64,000 nucleotides of DNA from Methylotenera_A sp046594915 (lineage in GTDB: Bacteria; Pseudomonadota; Gammaproteobacteria; Burkholderiales; Methylophilaceae), in NCBI GenBank assembly GCA_046594915.1, contig JBKJRC010000003.1, forward strand, positions 310,001 to 374,000. The letters are read 5' to 3'. The notes under the pieces are model-generated. The model was not told the DNA's origin, made no database searches, and was given only the letters and a program-made list of their open reading frames with translations. Positions 37,501-46,062 of this stretch are shown one piece after another. The position numbers and the translations under genes were made by a program. The first letter of the stretch is position 1. Every line of letters begins with the position of its first letter.

Positions 37501-38074
37501 TACAGAAACAGAGCGTAAAACTTATTTAGATAGCCAGATGCTGGATTTAAGGCAGGCAACGGATACGCTGGAAGAGGCGATTCGCAAAATTGACCGTGAA
37601 ACGCGCGATAAACTGATGCACACGTTCAATAGCGCAAATCACCATTTTGGTGAGTTGTTTGCAACTTTATTTGGCGGCGGTCAAGCAAGGTTGGAACTGC
37701 TTGGCGATGAGATTTTAGATACGGGTTTACAAGTATTTGCGCAGCCGCCAGGCAAAAAAAATACCACGATTCAATTATTATCCGGCGGCGAAAAAGCCTT
37801 AACTGCGCTGGCTTTGGTGTTTGCATTGTTTCGGTTAAACCCAGCGCCATTTTGTTTGATGGATGAAGTAGACGCACCGCTGGATGACAGCAATACCGAG
37901 CGCTTTTGCCAAATGGTGAAGAAAATGAGCGAAAACACGCAATTTTTATTTGTGAGCCATAATAAAATCACCATGGAAATGGCGCAGCAACTCATTGGTG
38001 TTACCATGCAAGAGTCTGGCGTTTCGCGTATTGTGGATGTTGATATTGAAGCCGCGTTAAGCATGCAGGCTTGA
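34556..38074 (+). CDS. smc: Chromosome segregation protein SMC
   Basis: This 1172-residue condensin ATPase organises and segregates the chromosome. The N-terminal Walker A is VGPNGCGKSNV (about 31-41), followed by the Q-loop region and a long coiled coil (to about 500). The hinge lies near 500-620, with a second coiled coil and a C-terminal head with signature LLSGGEKALTALAL and Walker B FCLMDEVDAPLDD. The start is TTG, giving MRLTHLKLAGFKSFV, the standard family N-terminus. It heads a smc-zipA-ligA set, an order common in beta-proteobacteria. scpA and scpB are not in this window. Confidence 0.97.
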   Translation: MRLTHLKLAGFKSFVETTTIHLRGQRVGVVGPNGCGKSNVMESVRWVLGESSAKEMRADAMDAVIFNGSGNRKPISRASVELIFDNSLGNAAGTWSQYAEISVKRVIEREKGSTYYINNTAVRRRDVADLFLGTGLGGRAYAIIGQNTISRIVEAKPEELRVFLEEAAGISKYKERRRETELRLRDTRENLLRVEDICRELQKQITKLESQAVVAQQYHALQAEYKLVEGQLWLLKKRDASRNWQKAKLLVEQLVNQLEAQMAALRKSEAELESSRQARYAAAEGINSAQAAYYEANAEVSNLENQVKQNSEARERLLQQLQQLTLSIERNASNSAALQQDLAQLNSDLALAQSSEQQSNQALAALKLTLPEKEALLKVAAILAQTSQQVLNEANQRIQVERNNLQFINKNIKENQQRIQQFESELTRLILPNVADLEVCEVNWQQAQSAVNAIEKGSQNLRAREAAYQAEIRQLRDTQNDAQRRLNQADAELHSLQKMQQSLHSETKLNDWLARYGLKDNAYLWQKIKIDANWRVALEAVLGAKLNALIANKNALANSMAEQRPPTAVVLGFDHKDKANEQTSIHHANLTPLIQVIEHCDADLKPMLADWLQGAYLLPAGDLPENAVNQLQLGETLVNQHGDIFSRHSVSYHSAQSSLHGVLERQAQLELLEKNQPNLQKNLHTINEALKTAENQLQLARQQQQQENVQLRAATQHQHELQLKLAQIQQTRQNALQREKSIQLDLAALKQKLTQLTQDITSKQALQDAIIAQLDALTLAKDNDALAKQLAEQDYFAARDALMQAEKNHQEFGFNLKLINSKIIELTSKIKVNFEEKTALALRQKELEQTLLLAPMDTLKANLIEAINTKQSCESALAVARNHLAEQEQILQDFDRVRMQNEQQLHPLRDNLEQHRLNEQEARLTFEQCQAGLAENGQDEQMLASSLNQQAKVSDLLRKSGQIQQEMMDLGAVNLAAIQELSTETERKTYLDSQMLDLRQATDTLEEAIRKIDRETRDKLMHTFNSANHHFGELFATLFGGGQARLELLGDEILDTGLQVFAQPPGKKNTTIQLLSGGEKALTALALVFALFRLNPAPFCLMDEVDAPLDDSNTERFCQMVKKMSENTQFLFVSHNKITMEMAQQLIGVTMQESGVSRIVDVDIEAALSMQA

Positions 38075-38175
38075 ATTATTATCCAATTAAACAGACAATA
38101 GTCGCTTGTTTAAATAGGTTAAGTTTTTGAACAAGCCGTCGCTTTAAACTTTTTTAATATTAAAAAACTATATTC

Positions 38176-39597
38176 ATGTCAGATTTACAAATAGCACTCA
38201 TTATTTTAGGCGCATTTATTATTGCCGGCGTTGTGTTGTACAACTGGTTGCAAGAGAGAAAACTGCGCAACCAGGTAATGGAGGAATTTATTGTGCCGCA
38301 AAAAGATGTGCTGGCCGAAGATTTTTACATTGACACCGATGCTTTCGTTGAAAAAGAACTGGCGGAAGTGCCTTATAAGTTCAAACATTCTATTTTTGAA
38401 GAGCCTGCTCGGGAATCTAAGGTTGAACAATCGGCTCAATTTGCAGAAAAGCCAGCAACAGGTTTCAATACAGCGTTTAACGATGCGACATCAATCGAAC
38501 AAGAGACGCAAACGTCTACATATGCAGAAGAAGTTAACCCGAATTTAAGCACAAAATTTGCAGATGAAATGGTTGATGCTATTCAAGCGGATTCAGCCAG
38601 CGGCATAATTAACGATAATGTCATTAACAATTCTGCCGTCAACCAAAAATCGGTTCAAAAACCAACAGCGCCAGATACAAGGCCGCCGAGCGCACAAAGT
38701 GGATTTGACAATACATTTATGCAATTGCCTGCGGCCGTGCATGCACAAATCGATTTAACCGCCATGCTGTATGCCAACAAAAAAATAAATCATCAAGCTT
38801 TGTGCGACATGGCTAATAGTATTGATGAAATTAGATTGCCGATGGTGATTTACGGTTTAGATCATGCAGAAAAATGGCATTTAGTGCGAAGCAACCAAGC
38901 CGCCCTGGAAAACGCCAGTCTAAGCGACATGGAATATATGCAGGCAACCTGCAGCTTGCAGTTGGCGGATCGTGGCGGACCTGTCGCTAAAAACCTGTTG
39001 AACAAATTTCAGTTTGCGGTTGAAAACATGGGCTTGGAACTGAATGCACATGTGGAATGGCAAGGCAGCGGCGATGTATTGCAGCGCGCAATCGAGCTGG
39101 ACCAATTTTGTATCGAAGTCGATCAGTTAATTAATGTGCATATAGCCCAAGGCGAGTTGCCGATTCATGGCACCAAATTTCGAGGCTTGGCCGAGGCAAG
39201 TGGCGGGGCGTTAAACGAAGACGGTAAGTTTTATTTTTACGCCAATAATGAGGTTAACTATTACGCCGCATTGCAAAAATTACCCTTATTTAGTGTGATT
39301 GAATTTAATAATCAACCGTTTAGCGCAGAAAGTTTGCGTAATAGCGTGTTAAAAGCCGTTACTTTTCAATTAGAAATCCCCAAAGTGCCAAGCTGTGAAC
39401 AAGCATTTAATCAGATGATTTTAATCGCACAAAAATTAAGTAGCAGTTTGAACGCCAATCTGGTCGATGATAATCAAAAGCCCTTGGGTGATTTGCAGAT
39501 AGAAAAAATCCGGCAGCAGCTTAAGGTGATTCATGCGACGATGGTGGCGCGCGGCGTGATGCCTGGCAGCGCGGCCAGCATGCGCTTGTTTAATTAG
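38176..39597 (+). CDS. zipA: Cell division protein ZipA-like
   Basis: 473 residues: an N-terminal membrane anchor (about 4-25, IALIILGAFIIAGVVLYNW), a long acidic Gln/Ser/Pro linker, and a C-terminal ZipA/FtsZ-binding domain (about 335-470, with GTKFRGLAEASGGALNEDGKFYF split over strands). It would tether FtsZ to the membrane at the division site. It lies between smc and ligA, the usual place, 101 bp after smc and 20 bp before ligA. The middle region is divergent, so identity rests on topology, C-terminal fold and context. Confidence 0.87.
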   Translation: MSDLQIALIILGAFIIAGVVLYNWLQERKLRNQVMEEFIVPQKDVLAEDFYIDTDAFVEKELAEVPYKFKHSIFEEPARESKVEQSAQFAEKPATGFNTAFNDATSIEQETQTSTYAEEVNPNLSTKFADEMVDAIQADSASGIINDNVINNSAVNQKSVQKPTAPDTRPPSAQSGFDNTFMQLPAAVHAQIDLTAMLYANKKINHQALCDMANSIDEIRLPMVIYGLDHAEKWHLVRSNQAALENASLSDMEYMQATCSLQLADRGGPVAKNLLNKFQFAVENMGLELNAHVEWQGSGDVLQRAIELDQFCIEVDQLINVHIAQGELPIHGTKFRGLAEASGGALNEDGKFYFYANNEVNYYAALQKLPLFSVIEFNNQPFSAESLRNSVLKAVTFQLEIPKVPSCEQAFNQMILIAQKLSSSLNANLVDDNQKPLGDLQIEKIRQQLKVIHATMVARGVMPGSAASMRLFN

Positions 39598-39617
39598 TTG
39601 ATGGCCGTATAAAAGCA

Positions 39618-41699
39618 ATGGCAAGTTTAGAATCTGCACGTTTGCAAGTTGCTGAACTTGCCGCTGCAATCGCGCATCACGATTATCAATATTACGTTTT
39701 GGATGCGCCAACTATTTCCGATAACGAATACGATGGTTTGTATCGCCAGTTAACCGATTTAGAACGACAATACCCACAACTAATTACCCCAGATTCACCG
39801 ACGCAACGCGTTGCTGGCAGCGCAATTGGCAGCTTTAATAGCGTGGTGCATCGGCAACCCATGTTGTCATTAAATAATGCGTTTGGCGATGCCGAATTAC
39901 TGGCTTTTGATAAACGCGTGCGCGATAGCTTGAGCGTTGAGCAAGTGGAATATGCAGTTGAGCCTAAGTTTGACGGCTTGGCGATTACCTTAACTTACGA
40001 AAATGGTCTGTTTACGCAAGGTGCAACGCGTGGCGATGGTTATACCGGTGAAAATGTCACGCACAATTTACGCACCATTCGCGCGATTCCCATTAAATTA
40101 GCGGTAAAAACCCCACCGCAACTGTTAGAAGTACGCGGCGAAGTGATTATGCTTAAACGCGATTTTGAGCGCCTGAATCAAGCGCAAGCTAAAGCCGGCA
40201 ACAAACTGTTTGCTAATCCACGTAACGCAGCAGCGGGCAGTTTGCGCCAGCTTGATGCAAAAATAACTGCCACGCGGCCACTACACTTTTTTGCTTATGG
40301 CTTGGGCGAAGCTTTAAGCGTGCCGCCGTTAAATTCGCATGCACAAGCCATGGATTATTTAACTGAGTTGCATTTTCCAGTAAGTGATTTACGCACAGTT
40401 AAACGAGGCGCGCGCGGCCTGCAAGATTATTACTTGGCGATGGGTGAAAGGCGTGCTCGTTTGCCGTTTGATATTGATGGCGTGGTGTATAAAGTCAATC
40501 AATTTGCGCAGCAAAAAACGCTGGGTTTTGTGTCACGCGCGCCACGTTGGGCTATCGCACACAAATACGCTGCCGAAGAAGCGCAAACAATAGTAGAAGA
40601 CATCACAGTTCAAGTTGGGCGTACTGGCGCAATAACGCCTGTAGCCAGGCTTAAGGCCGTGTTTGTCGGTGGTGTTACCGTCACCAATGCCACACTACAT
40701 AATGAAGATGAGTTGCGCCGCAAGGACATTCGCATAAATGACACCGTTATTGTGAGGCGCGCAGGCGATGTGATTCCTGAAGTGGTCACTGTTTTGCTGG
40801 ATTTGCGCCCGAATAACGCCACAATATTTAACATGCCAAGCAGTTGCCCAGAATGCGGTTCGCATATTGAGCGTCCGTTAGATGAAGCCATTGCACGTTG
40901 CACCGGCGGTTTAATTTGCCCCGCGCAGCGCAAACAAGCCATTACCCATTTTGCATCGCGCCGCGCGCTGGATATTGAAGGCATGGGCGAAAAACTAGCC
41001 GATCAATTAGTCGCTGCAAATCTGGTTAAGTCCTTGGACGATATCTATAAATTAGACCTCAACACGCTGGCTAATTTAGATCGCATGGCGCAAAAATCCG
41101 CCCAAAATGTGATTAACGCGTTAAACCACAGCAAGCAAACCACGCTGGCGCGCTTTATTTACGGGTTGGGCATTCGCAATGTGGGTGAAGCAACCGCCAA
41201 AGATTTAAGTGCGCATTTCGGCAACCTGCAAGCGTTGCTGGATGCCGATTTGGCAGCATTGCTACAGGTAAACGATGTTGGCCCAATCGTTGCAGAATCT
41301 CTATTGCAGTTTTTTAGTGAGCCGCATAACCGTGCCGTGATTACCTCAATGCGCGATTTAGGCCTTAGCTGGCCAGAAAATGCAGGTAAACAGAGCACAA
41401 TGGGCGCACTGACTGGCAAAGTATTCGTACTCACAGGCACGCTGCCCAACTTATCGCGCGATACTGCACAAGCGATGATAGAAGCGGCTGGTGGCAAAGT
41501 GAGCGGCAGCGTATCTAAAAAAACAGATTTTGTGGTTGCTGGGGCAGAAGCGGGCAGCAAATTAGAAAAAGCCCAAAGCTTGTACGTGCCAGTGATTGAC
41601 GAAAACGGGTTACAGCAACTTTTATCAGCCGCATCACAAGCAACTAATCGTGTTATTCCTGCGTCAGACGCAATAACGCCGCAATCCACATTATTTTAA
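39618..41699 (+). CDS. ligA: NAD-dependent DNA ligase
   Basis: This 693-residue enzyme joins nicks using NAD. Domains in order: Ia (HHDYQYYVLDAP), adenylation with Lys in EPKFDGLA (near residue 117), RGEVIMLK and NPRNAAAGSLRQLD, OB fold (VGRTGAITPVA), a four-Cys zinc finger (CPECGSHIE then CTGGLICPA), helix-hairpin-helix repeats and a C-terminal BRCT domain (GKVFVLTGTLPNLSR to about 690). It is complete and of normal length. Confidence 0.98.
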   Translation: MASLESARLQVAELAAAIAHHDYQYYVLDAPTISDNEYDGLYRQLTDLERQYPQLITPDSPTQRVAGSAIGSFNSVVHRQPMLSLNNAFGDAELLAFDKRVRDSLSVEQVEYAVEPKFDGLAITLTYENGLFTQGATRGDGYTGENVTHNLRTIRAIPIKLAVKTPPQLLEVRGEVIMLKRDFERLNQAQAKAGNKLFANPRNAAAGSLRQLDAKITATRPLHFFAYGLGEALSVPPLNSHAQAMDYLTELHFPVSDLRTVKRGARGLQDYYLAMGERRARLPFDIDGVVYKVNQFAQQKTLGFVSRAPRWAIAHKYAAEEAQTIVEDITVQVGRTGAITPVARLKAVFVGGVTVTNATLHNEDELRRKDIRINDTVIVRRAGDVIPEVVTVLLDLRPNNATIFNMPSSCPECGSHIERPLDEAIARCTGGLICPAQRKQAITHFASRRALDIEGMGEKLADQLVAANLVKSLDDIYKLDLNTLANLDRMAQKSAQNVINALNHSKQTTLARFIYGLGIRNVGEATAKDLSAHFGNLQALLDADLAALLQVNDVGPIVAESLLQFFSEPHNRAVITSMRDLGLSWPENAGKQSTMGALTGKVFVLTGTLPNLSRDTAQAMIEAAGGKVSGSVSKKTDFVVAGAEAGSKLEKAQSLYVPVIDENGLQQLLSAASQATNRVIPASDAITPQSTLF

Positions 41700-41766
41700 T
41701 AAGCTAGTTTTTAACTAACAATTTTTATTTACTTAACCCTTAGAATTTAACCCATAGAAAACAATC

Positions 41767-42699
41767 ATGAACTTAGCATTTATTAAACCAGAAAATACAT
41801 TAACTAAACTATTTATTATATTGTTTATATTAAGCTTTAATTTGCAAGCAGCAGAGGTTTCTACCAAAGCATCTGCATGCACCCAGGCTTTAAATCAAGC
41901 TGACTTTGCTAAAGCAATGAACATTTCCAATGAAATGCTGGTTGCAAATCCCAATAATCGAGATGGTTTGCTCTGCAAGGGCAGGGCGCTTGGTGGTCAA
42001 GGACAATATGCGCAAGCATTAATTGCGCTTGAGCAGTCACTTACTCAAGCCAAAACGGGTTTGGATAAAATGATTTCTTATCTTTTAATCGGTAATTTAA
42101 ACAAAGAAAACAATAAGAATGCGCAAGCTATCGCCAGCTATGAAAAAAGTAGGCAAATTGCGCTTAGCGAAAAAAATAATCAATTTGTACGCGTTAACCA
42201 TAATTTAATCGGCGAAACGCAAGCGCAAAATAACGATTTAAATGCGGCACTGGATAGTTACATTGCAGGCGACAAATCAGCCAATAATGACAATGAGCGC
42301 GCAGATGGTTATGAGCGCTTAGCCAATACCTACAGCGCGCTGGGCAAGCATGATGCGGCAATTGAATATCAAGTGAAAGCGCTGTTAATGCACAGAAGAG
42401 TGGGCACTTTGGATCAGTTTGCCAATGCCAGCCTGCAAATGGGGCGCATTTATGTGGCGGCTAAAGAATATGCCAATGCCGAAAAAGCCTATCAAAAACT
42501 GGTGCAGTTTAGCCAGGAAAATGGTGGTGCTTATTATGAAGTAAAAGCCAATATCGGCTTGGCACAGGCCAAAGCCGCAAGCGGTGATAAAGCGGCGGCT
42601 AAAAATTTGCTGGCAGACGCACAAAAAATGGCGCAGACGCTTAATGCACCAGATTTGCTGGCTGAAACTGACGCTGCATTTAAAGTATTAGGCAATTAA
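41767..42699 (+). CDS. Secreted TPR-repeat protein
   Basis: 310 residues with an N-terminal signal peptide (FIILFILSFNLQAAE, cleavage near 29), followed by about six tetratricopeptide-like helical repeats (for example GQGQYAQALIALEQSL, NAQAIASYEKSRQIA, GKHDAAIEYQVKALL, KEYANAEKAYQKLV). It is probably a periplasmic scaffold; no enzymatic motif is visible. It is preceded by an AT-rich 67-bp gap and so is probably independent of ligA. Confidence 0.75.
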   Translation: MNLAFIKPENTLTKLFIILFILSFNLQAAEVSTKASACTQALNQADFAKAMNISNEMLVANPNNRDGLLCKGRALGGQGQYAQALIALEQSLTQAKTGLDKMISYLLIGNLNKENNKNAQAIASYEKSRQIALSEKNNQFVRVNHNLIGETQAQNNDLNAALDSYIAGDKSANNDNERADGYERLANTYSALGKHDAAIEYQVKALLMHRRVGTLDQFANASLQMGRIYVAAKEYANAEKAYQKLVQFSQENGGAYYEVKANIGLAQAKAASGDKAAAKNLLADAQKMAQTLNAPDLLAETDAAFKVLGN

Positions 42700-42759
42700 A
42701 CGGGTTAACTTAACCCGTTAATTAGCTCAAAAAATCAGTAACTAGCCAAAAACTGGCTA
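42698..42759 (+). terminator. Two inverted repeats after the TPR gene
   Basis: ACGGGTTA/TAACCCGT at about 42700-42718 and TAGCCA/TGGCTA at 42743-42759 can form successive hairpins. Neither has a strong T-run, so termination is possible but not certain. Confidence 0.35.
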
Positions 42760-42930
42760 ATTATTCTAAAAATAATCTCATGATTGAACTGAGCAACTTA
42801 AATTGACCGTAAGCCTAATTAATAAAGATTTAACTGTAAGGATTCGCCATTGTTGGCGACTAAACCTCATTCAGCACTATTCGATAAGCATTATGCAATC
42901 GACATTTGTTCATATTAAGGCGACATTTTC

Positions 42931-43995
42931 ATGATTATTTTGAATCAATCCAAGTTAAATCCAAGCAATATTCGGCCTTCAGAAATTACGCCGCAAGACG
43001 TATTTGAACACAGGCGTGGATTTTTAAAAGCTGCTGGGTTTGGCTTGGCTGCTGGTTCGGCATTATTGTTATCGGGTAAAGCACGCGCCGCTGCTAATAT
43101 CTCTGGCGGTGTAACCGAAGGCGCAGGGCGCCTAATTGGCCGAGCTAACGTTGCGTCAACTGAAAAAGTGGCTTTTAAAGCGGGTGCAAGGCAAAAAATA
43201 AGCGGCTACAGCAAAACAGCGTATGGCGCAGGTGAAAAACTGACGCAATACGAAGATATCACCACCTACAACAATTATTACGAGTTTGGCACAGGCAAGA
43301 GAGATCCAGCAGTTCAAGCTACTTTATTTAAGCCACGCCCGTGGGCGATCAGCATTGAAGGCGAAGTAAAAAAAGCCAAAACTATCAGCATCGAAGATTT
43401 GCTTAAACTAGCGCCATTAGAAGAGCGGATTTATCGTATGCGCTGTGTAGAAGGCTGGTCAATGGTGATTCCGTGGGTAGGTTTGCCGCTGGCGAGTTTA
43501 GTCAAATTGGCAGAGCCAACTGGCAATGCAAAATATATCGAGTTTATTTCTGCGGCTGACCCGCAAACGATGCCAGGCGTGAATTCGCCAATACTCGATT
43601 GGCCTTACAACGAAGGTTTGCGCATGGACGAAGCCACCAATCCATTAACTTTGCTGGCAGTTGGTTTATATGGTGAATATTTGCCGAATCAAAACGGCGC
43701 GCCTGTGCGCTTGGTTACGCCATGGAAATACGGTTTTAAAGGCGCAAAATCCATTGTAAAAATTCGTTTTGTTGAAAAAATGCCGTTAACAACCTGGATG
43801 AAAGCCGGGCCTTCAGAATATGGTTTTTACGCCAACGTTAACCCCAATGTTGATCATCCGCGTTGGACGCAATCATCCGAAAAACCGATTGGCGGCGGCT
43901 TATTTGCTGGTCGTATCAAAACCAAAATGTTTAACGGATACAGCGAACAAGTGGCACAAATGTACGCTGGTCTAGATCTACATAAAAATTTCTAG
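42931..43995 (+). CDS. msrP: Protein-methionine-sulfoxide reductase, molybdopterin catalytic subunit
   Basis: This 354-residue periplasmic molybdoenzyme repairs oxidised methionines. It has a Tat signal with twin Arg (R28-R29 in HRRGFLKAAGFGLA) followed by a hydrophobic core and ARAAA. The molybdenum-ligating Cys is in YRMRCVEGWSMVIPW. The conserved PRPWAISIEGEV and VRLVTPWKYGFKGAKSIVKI segments are present. It is followed 33 bp later by msrQ, its membrane electron donor. Confidence 0.95.
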   Translation: MIILNQSKLNPSNIRPSEITPQDVFEHRRGFLKAAGFGLAAGSALLLSGKARAAANISGGVTEGAGRLIGRANVASTEKVAFKAGARQKISGYSKTAYGAGEKLTQYEDITTYNNYYEFGTGKRDPAVQATLFKPRPWAISIEGEVKKAKTISIEDLLKLAPLEERIYRMRCVEGWSMVIPWVGLPLASLVKLAEPTGNAKYIEFISAADPQTMPGVNSPILDWPYNEGLRMDEATNPLTLLAVGLYGEYLPNQNGAPVRLVTPWKYGFKGAKSIVKIRFVEKMPLTTWMKAGPSEYGFYANVNPNVDHPRWTQSSEKPIGGGLFAGRIKTKMFNGYSEQVAQMYAGLDLHKNF

Positions 43996-44028
43996 TTAAT
44001 CTTCTAAATAGTTAACTTTGTTATTCCT

Positions 44029-44643
44029 ATGAAAAAGCAACACATCGTTTTCGTGAAAGTAGCGATATGGATATTCGCATTTTTGCCGCTTACGCGCCTT
44101 ATTTGGTTGGGAGTTAACGATAATTTAGGGGCAAATCCAGTCGAATTTGTCGAGCACTCGACTGGCATTTGGGCGCTAGTATTTTTGCTCATATCCTTAA
44201 GCATGACGCCAATTCGCTTGATTACTGGGCTGGTTTGGCCAATACAATTACGCCGAATACTCGGCTTATTTATGTTTTTTTATGCCTGCCTGCATATTAC
44301 CGCCTATGTGTGGCTGGATTTTGCTCTGATGTGGAATGAGATAGTGAAAGATGTCGCCAAACACCCGCGCATACTGGTGGGTTTTGCGGCGTTCGTGCTG
44401 GCTATTCCGCTAGCAGCCACCTCAAATAGTTGGATGATTAAAAAACTTAAAACCAACTGGAAAAAACTGCATAAACTGGTTTATTTAATCGCTATTCTTG
44501 GTGTCGTCCATTTTTGGATGCTGGTTAAAAAAGACATCACAGAGCCATTTTATTATGCCGCTATGCTAGTTTTATTACTGTCCATTCGGTTGTATTTCAA
44601 ATACCAGCCGAGCTTAAAATTAAAACTCAGCAAAGCGATGTAA
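44029..44643 (+). CDS. msrQ: MsrQ haem-binding membrane subunit
   Basis: 204 residues with about six transmembrane segments of the ferric-reductase-like fold. Conserved His residues fall in VEHSTGIWAL, FYACLHITAYVW and LHKLVYLIAILGVVHFW, positioned to bind haem. It passes electrons from the quinone pool or respiratory chain to MsrP. The pair with msrP is diagnostic. Confidence 0.94.
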   Translation: MKKQHIVFVKVAIWIFAFLPLTRLIWLGVNDNLGANPVEFVEHSTGIWALVFLLISLSMTPIRLITGLVWPIQLRRILGLFMFFYACLHITAYVWLDFALMWNEIVKDVAKHPRILVGFAAFVLAIPLAATSNSWMIKKLKTNWKKLHKLVYLIAILGVVHFWMLVKKDITEPFYYAAMLVLLLSIRLYFKYQPSLKLKLSKAM

Positions 44644-44717
44644 GGGATTTGTAAAGACTTTGTAAGGATTGCCCGTTTAAAAAGACTAACTCAATAATTA
44701 CAATAAGGGAGCTTGGC

Positions 44718-45227
44718 ATGTTGTTTTTCAATAGCATCAATCAATTTTATCAGTTTATTCGCGAAAAACTAGACGCTTTAGGTACTTGGTTGCCACAACT
44801 GTTTTTAAGACTTATTTTGGCGTGGGAGTTTGGTGAAGCAGGTTTCGAAAAATTGCATGGCACTAATTGGTTTGCAGATATTGCATTTCCGTTTCCATTT
44901 AGTTTATTGCCACCAGATATTAGCTGGGGCATCGCCACTTTTTTTGAAATAGTCGGTGCGTTTGCATTGGCTTTGGGTTTGGCAACGCGCTTTTTTTCAT
45001 TCTCGCTGATTATATTAACCATTGTTGCTATCGCTGCGGTGCATTGGCCAGAACATTGGAGTACGTTAGCGGAATTGGTGAAAGGCTATCGTATAACAGA
45101 CTCACAGCAAGATGGTTTTGGCAATTATAAATTACCGTTGCTATATATCATTATGTTTATTCCATTGTTATTAAACGGTGCGGGTAAGTTAAGCGTGGAT
45201 TATCTAATTAGGCGTATTAATAAATAA
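44718..45227 (+). CDS. DoxX family membrane protein
   Basis: 169 residues with four hydrophobic segments. It shows the DoxX pattern: RLILAWEFGEAGFEKLHG, FPLLPPD-type loop, FFEIVGAFALALGLATRF and the final LPLLYIIMFIPLLLNGAGKLSVD. The start is supported by AAGGGAG. DoxX proteins are linked to redox stress and thiol or quinone metabolism, which suits its place after msrPQ, 74 bp downstream. It is the last chromosomal gene before dif. Confidence 0.88.
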   Translation: MLFFNSINQFYQFIREKLDALGTWLPQLFLRLILAWEFGEAGFEKLHGTNWFADIAFPFPFSLLPPDISWGIATFFEIVGAFALALGLATRFFSFSLIILTIVAIAAVHWPEHWSTLAELVKGYRITDSQQDGFGNYKLPLLYIIMFIPLLLNGAGKLSVDYLIRRINK

Positions 45228-45257
45228 GCGACTTATTAATGCGCTAAAATAAAGTTT

Positions 45258-45285
45258 ATTTAACATAATATACATTATACGAAGT
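45258..45285 (-). other. dif: Chromosome dimer-resolution site dif
   Basis: Read on the minus strand the 28-bp site is XerC arm ACTTCGTATAA, centre TGTATA, XerD arm TTATGTTAAAT. The centre and XerD arm match E. coli dif exactly, and the XerC arm differs at a few positions as is usual between phyla. XerC and XerD recombine here to resolve chromosome dimers, so this marks the replication terminus. Genes to the right are all minus strand and those to the left mostly plus, consistent with a terminus. Confidence 0.9.
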
Positions 45286-45312
45286 GAGCGGATTTTTTAA
45301 GGGGAGTGATTC

Positions 45313-45373
45313 GAGGGTTTGCAGCAGCTGTTTTTAACCCTCAATTTGCTCTCAATAGTCTCAATTTGAGACT
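45313..45373. repeat. Inverted repeats next to dif in the Xer element
   Basis: GAGGGTT/AACCCTC (45313-45319 and 45336-45342) frame GCAGCAGCTG, and AGTCTCAA-T-TTGAGACT (45357-45373) is a perfect palindrome. Two CTCAATTT direct repeats lie between. These could be a regulator operator or a replication origin hairpin of the element; which is unknown. Confidence 0.5.
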
Positions 45374-45433
45374 GAACGGACTAGTGTTACTATCCGAACT
45401 TAAAAAATCAGTGTCGTCATCATCATCCTAAAA

Positions 45434-45459
45434 TCACGCTAAATTTTTAGCGTTTTTTT
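45434..45459 (+). terminator. Rho-independent terminator inside the Xer element
   Basis: ACGCTAAA (45436-45443) and TTTAGCGT (45446-45453) form an 8-bp stem ending in a seven-T run. In the integrated state nothing obvious is transcribed into it; in a circular form it would end the transcript running from the activator gene across the joined att site. Confidence 0.75.
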
Positions 45460-45533
45460 GGGCATATCTCGGAAAACTTTTCCACAGTATTTTTTATCGG
45501 CATTTTGCCATCTGAAAAACTGAAGGAATTGTC

Positions 45534-45812
45534 ATGTATCAAACATCAAATGCAAGAAATCATGAAATAACAGAAATTAAGCTGTCAATCGGTCAATGCA
45601 AACTCATAGGACGCCTTGTAGACGAAAAACTGCAATACATCGATGATGGTGTATCAGATTTGAATAAAAACGGGTTTAAGACGCTCCTAGATGTGTTTGA
45701 AGCGGCCACGCAAGAAACAGCAGCAGAAAAAGCCGAAAACGACGCAATCCGCTCTCAAAAATTCGCCGCTTGGGCATCAGGCGACTATCGAAATGTGAAG
45801 CAACATGGCTAA
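45534..45812 (+). CDS. Hypothetical protein of the Xer element
   Basis: 92 residues, charged and predicted helical, with no recognisable family. A ribosome-binding site (AAGGA, seven bases upstream) supports translation. Its stop overlaps the next gene's ATG region by eight bases, which implies co-expression. Likely a small element-specific regulatory or partner protein. Confidence 0.65.
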   Translation: MYQTSNARNHEITEIKLSIGQCKLIGRLVDEKLQYIDDGVSDLNKNGFKTLLDVFEAATQETAAEKAENDAIRSQKFAAWASGDYRNVKQHG

Positions 45813-46062
45813 CTTGCTACATTCTGATGGCATTGGCGGCAAGGGCGTATCAGCGCGCATGTTCGCTGAAAACATCGGGCTGTCTCCTGATTACGTGTTG
45901 AAACTATGCAGACAAGGCAAGATATTTGGTGCCAGACTGCATGGACGCACCCGTAAATGGTGGATTTACCCACCGGCAAAACTCTTATGCGTAAACTCAA
46001 AAAGCAACGTAAATACATCGACCCCGATGCGTTCTACCTTGCCCGCAGACAAGCAGGGCTAA
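45805..46062 (+). CDS. Excisionase/MerR-like helix-turn-helix protein
   Basis: 85 residues. The segment VSARMFAENIGLSPDYVL is a helix-turn-helix, followed by a basic wing ending TRKWWIYPPAKL, as in phage excisionase-type DNA-binding proteins. The last ~25 residues are low-complexity and overlap the next gene by about 76 bp in another frame, so the functional part is probably residues 1-60. It overlaps the preceding gene by eight bases. It may be a repressor or directionality factor for the Xer element. Confidence 0.6.
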   Translation: MANLLHSDGIGGKGVSARMFAENIGLSPDYVLKLCRQGKIFGARLHGRTRKWWIYPPAKLLCVNSKSNVNTSTPMRSTLPADKQG

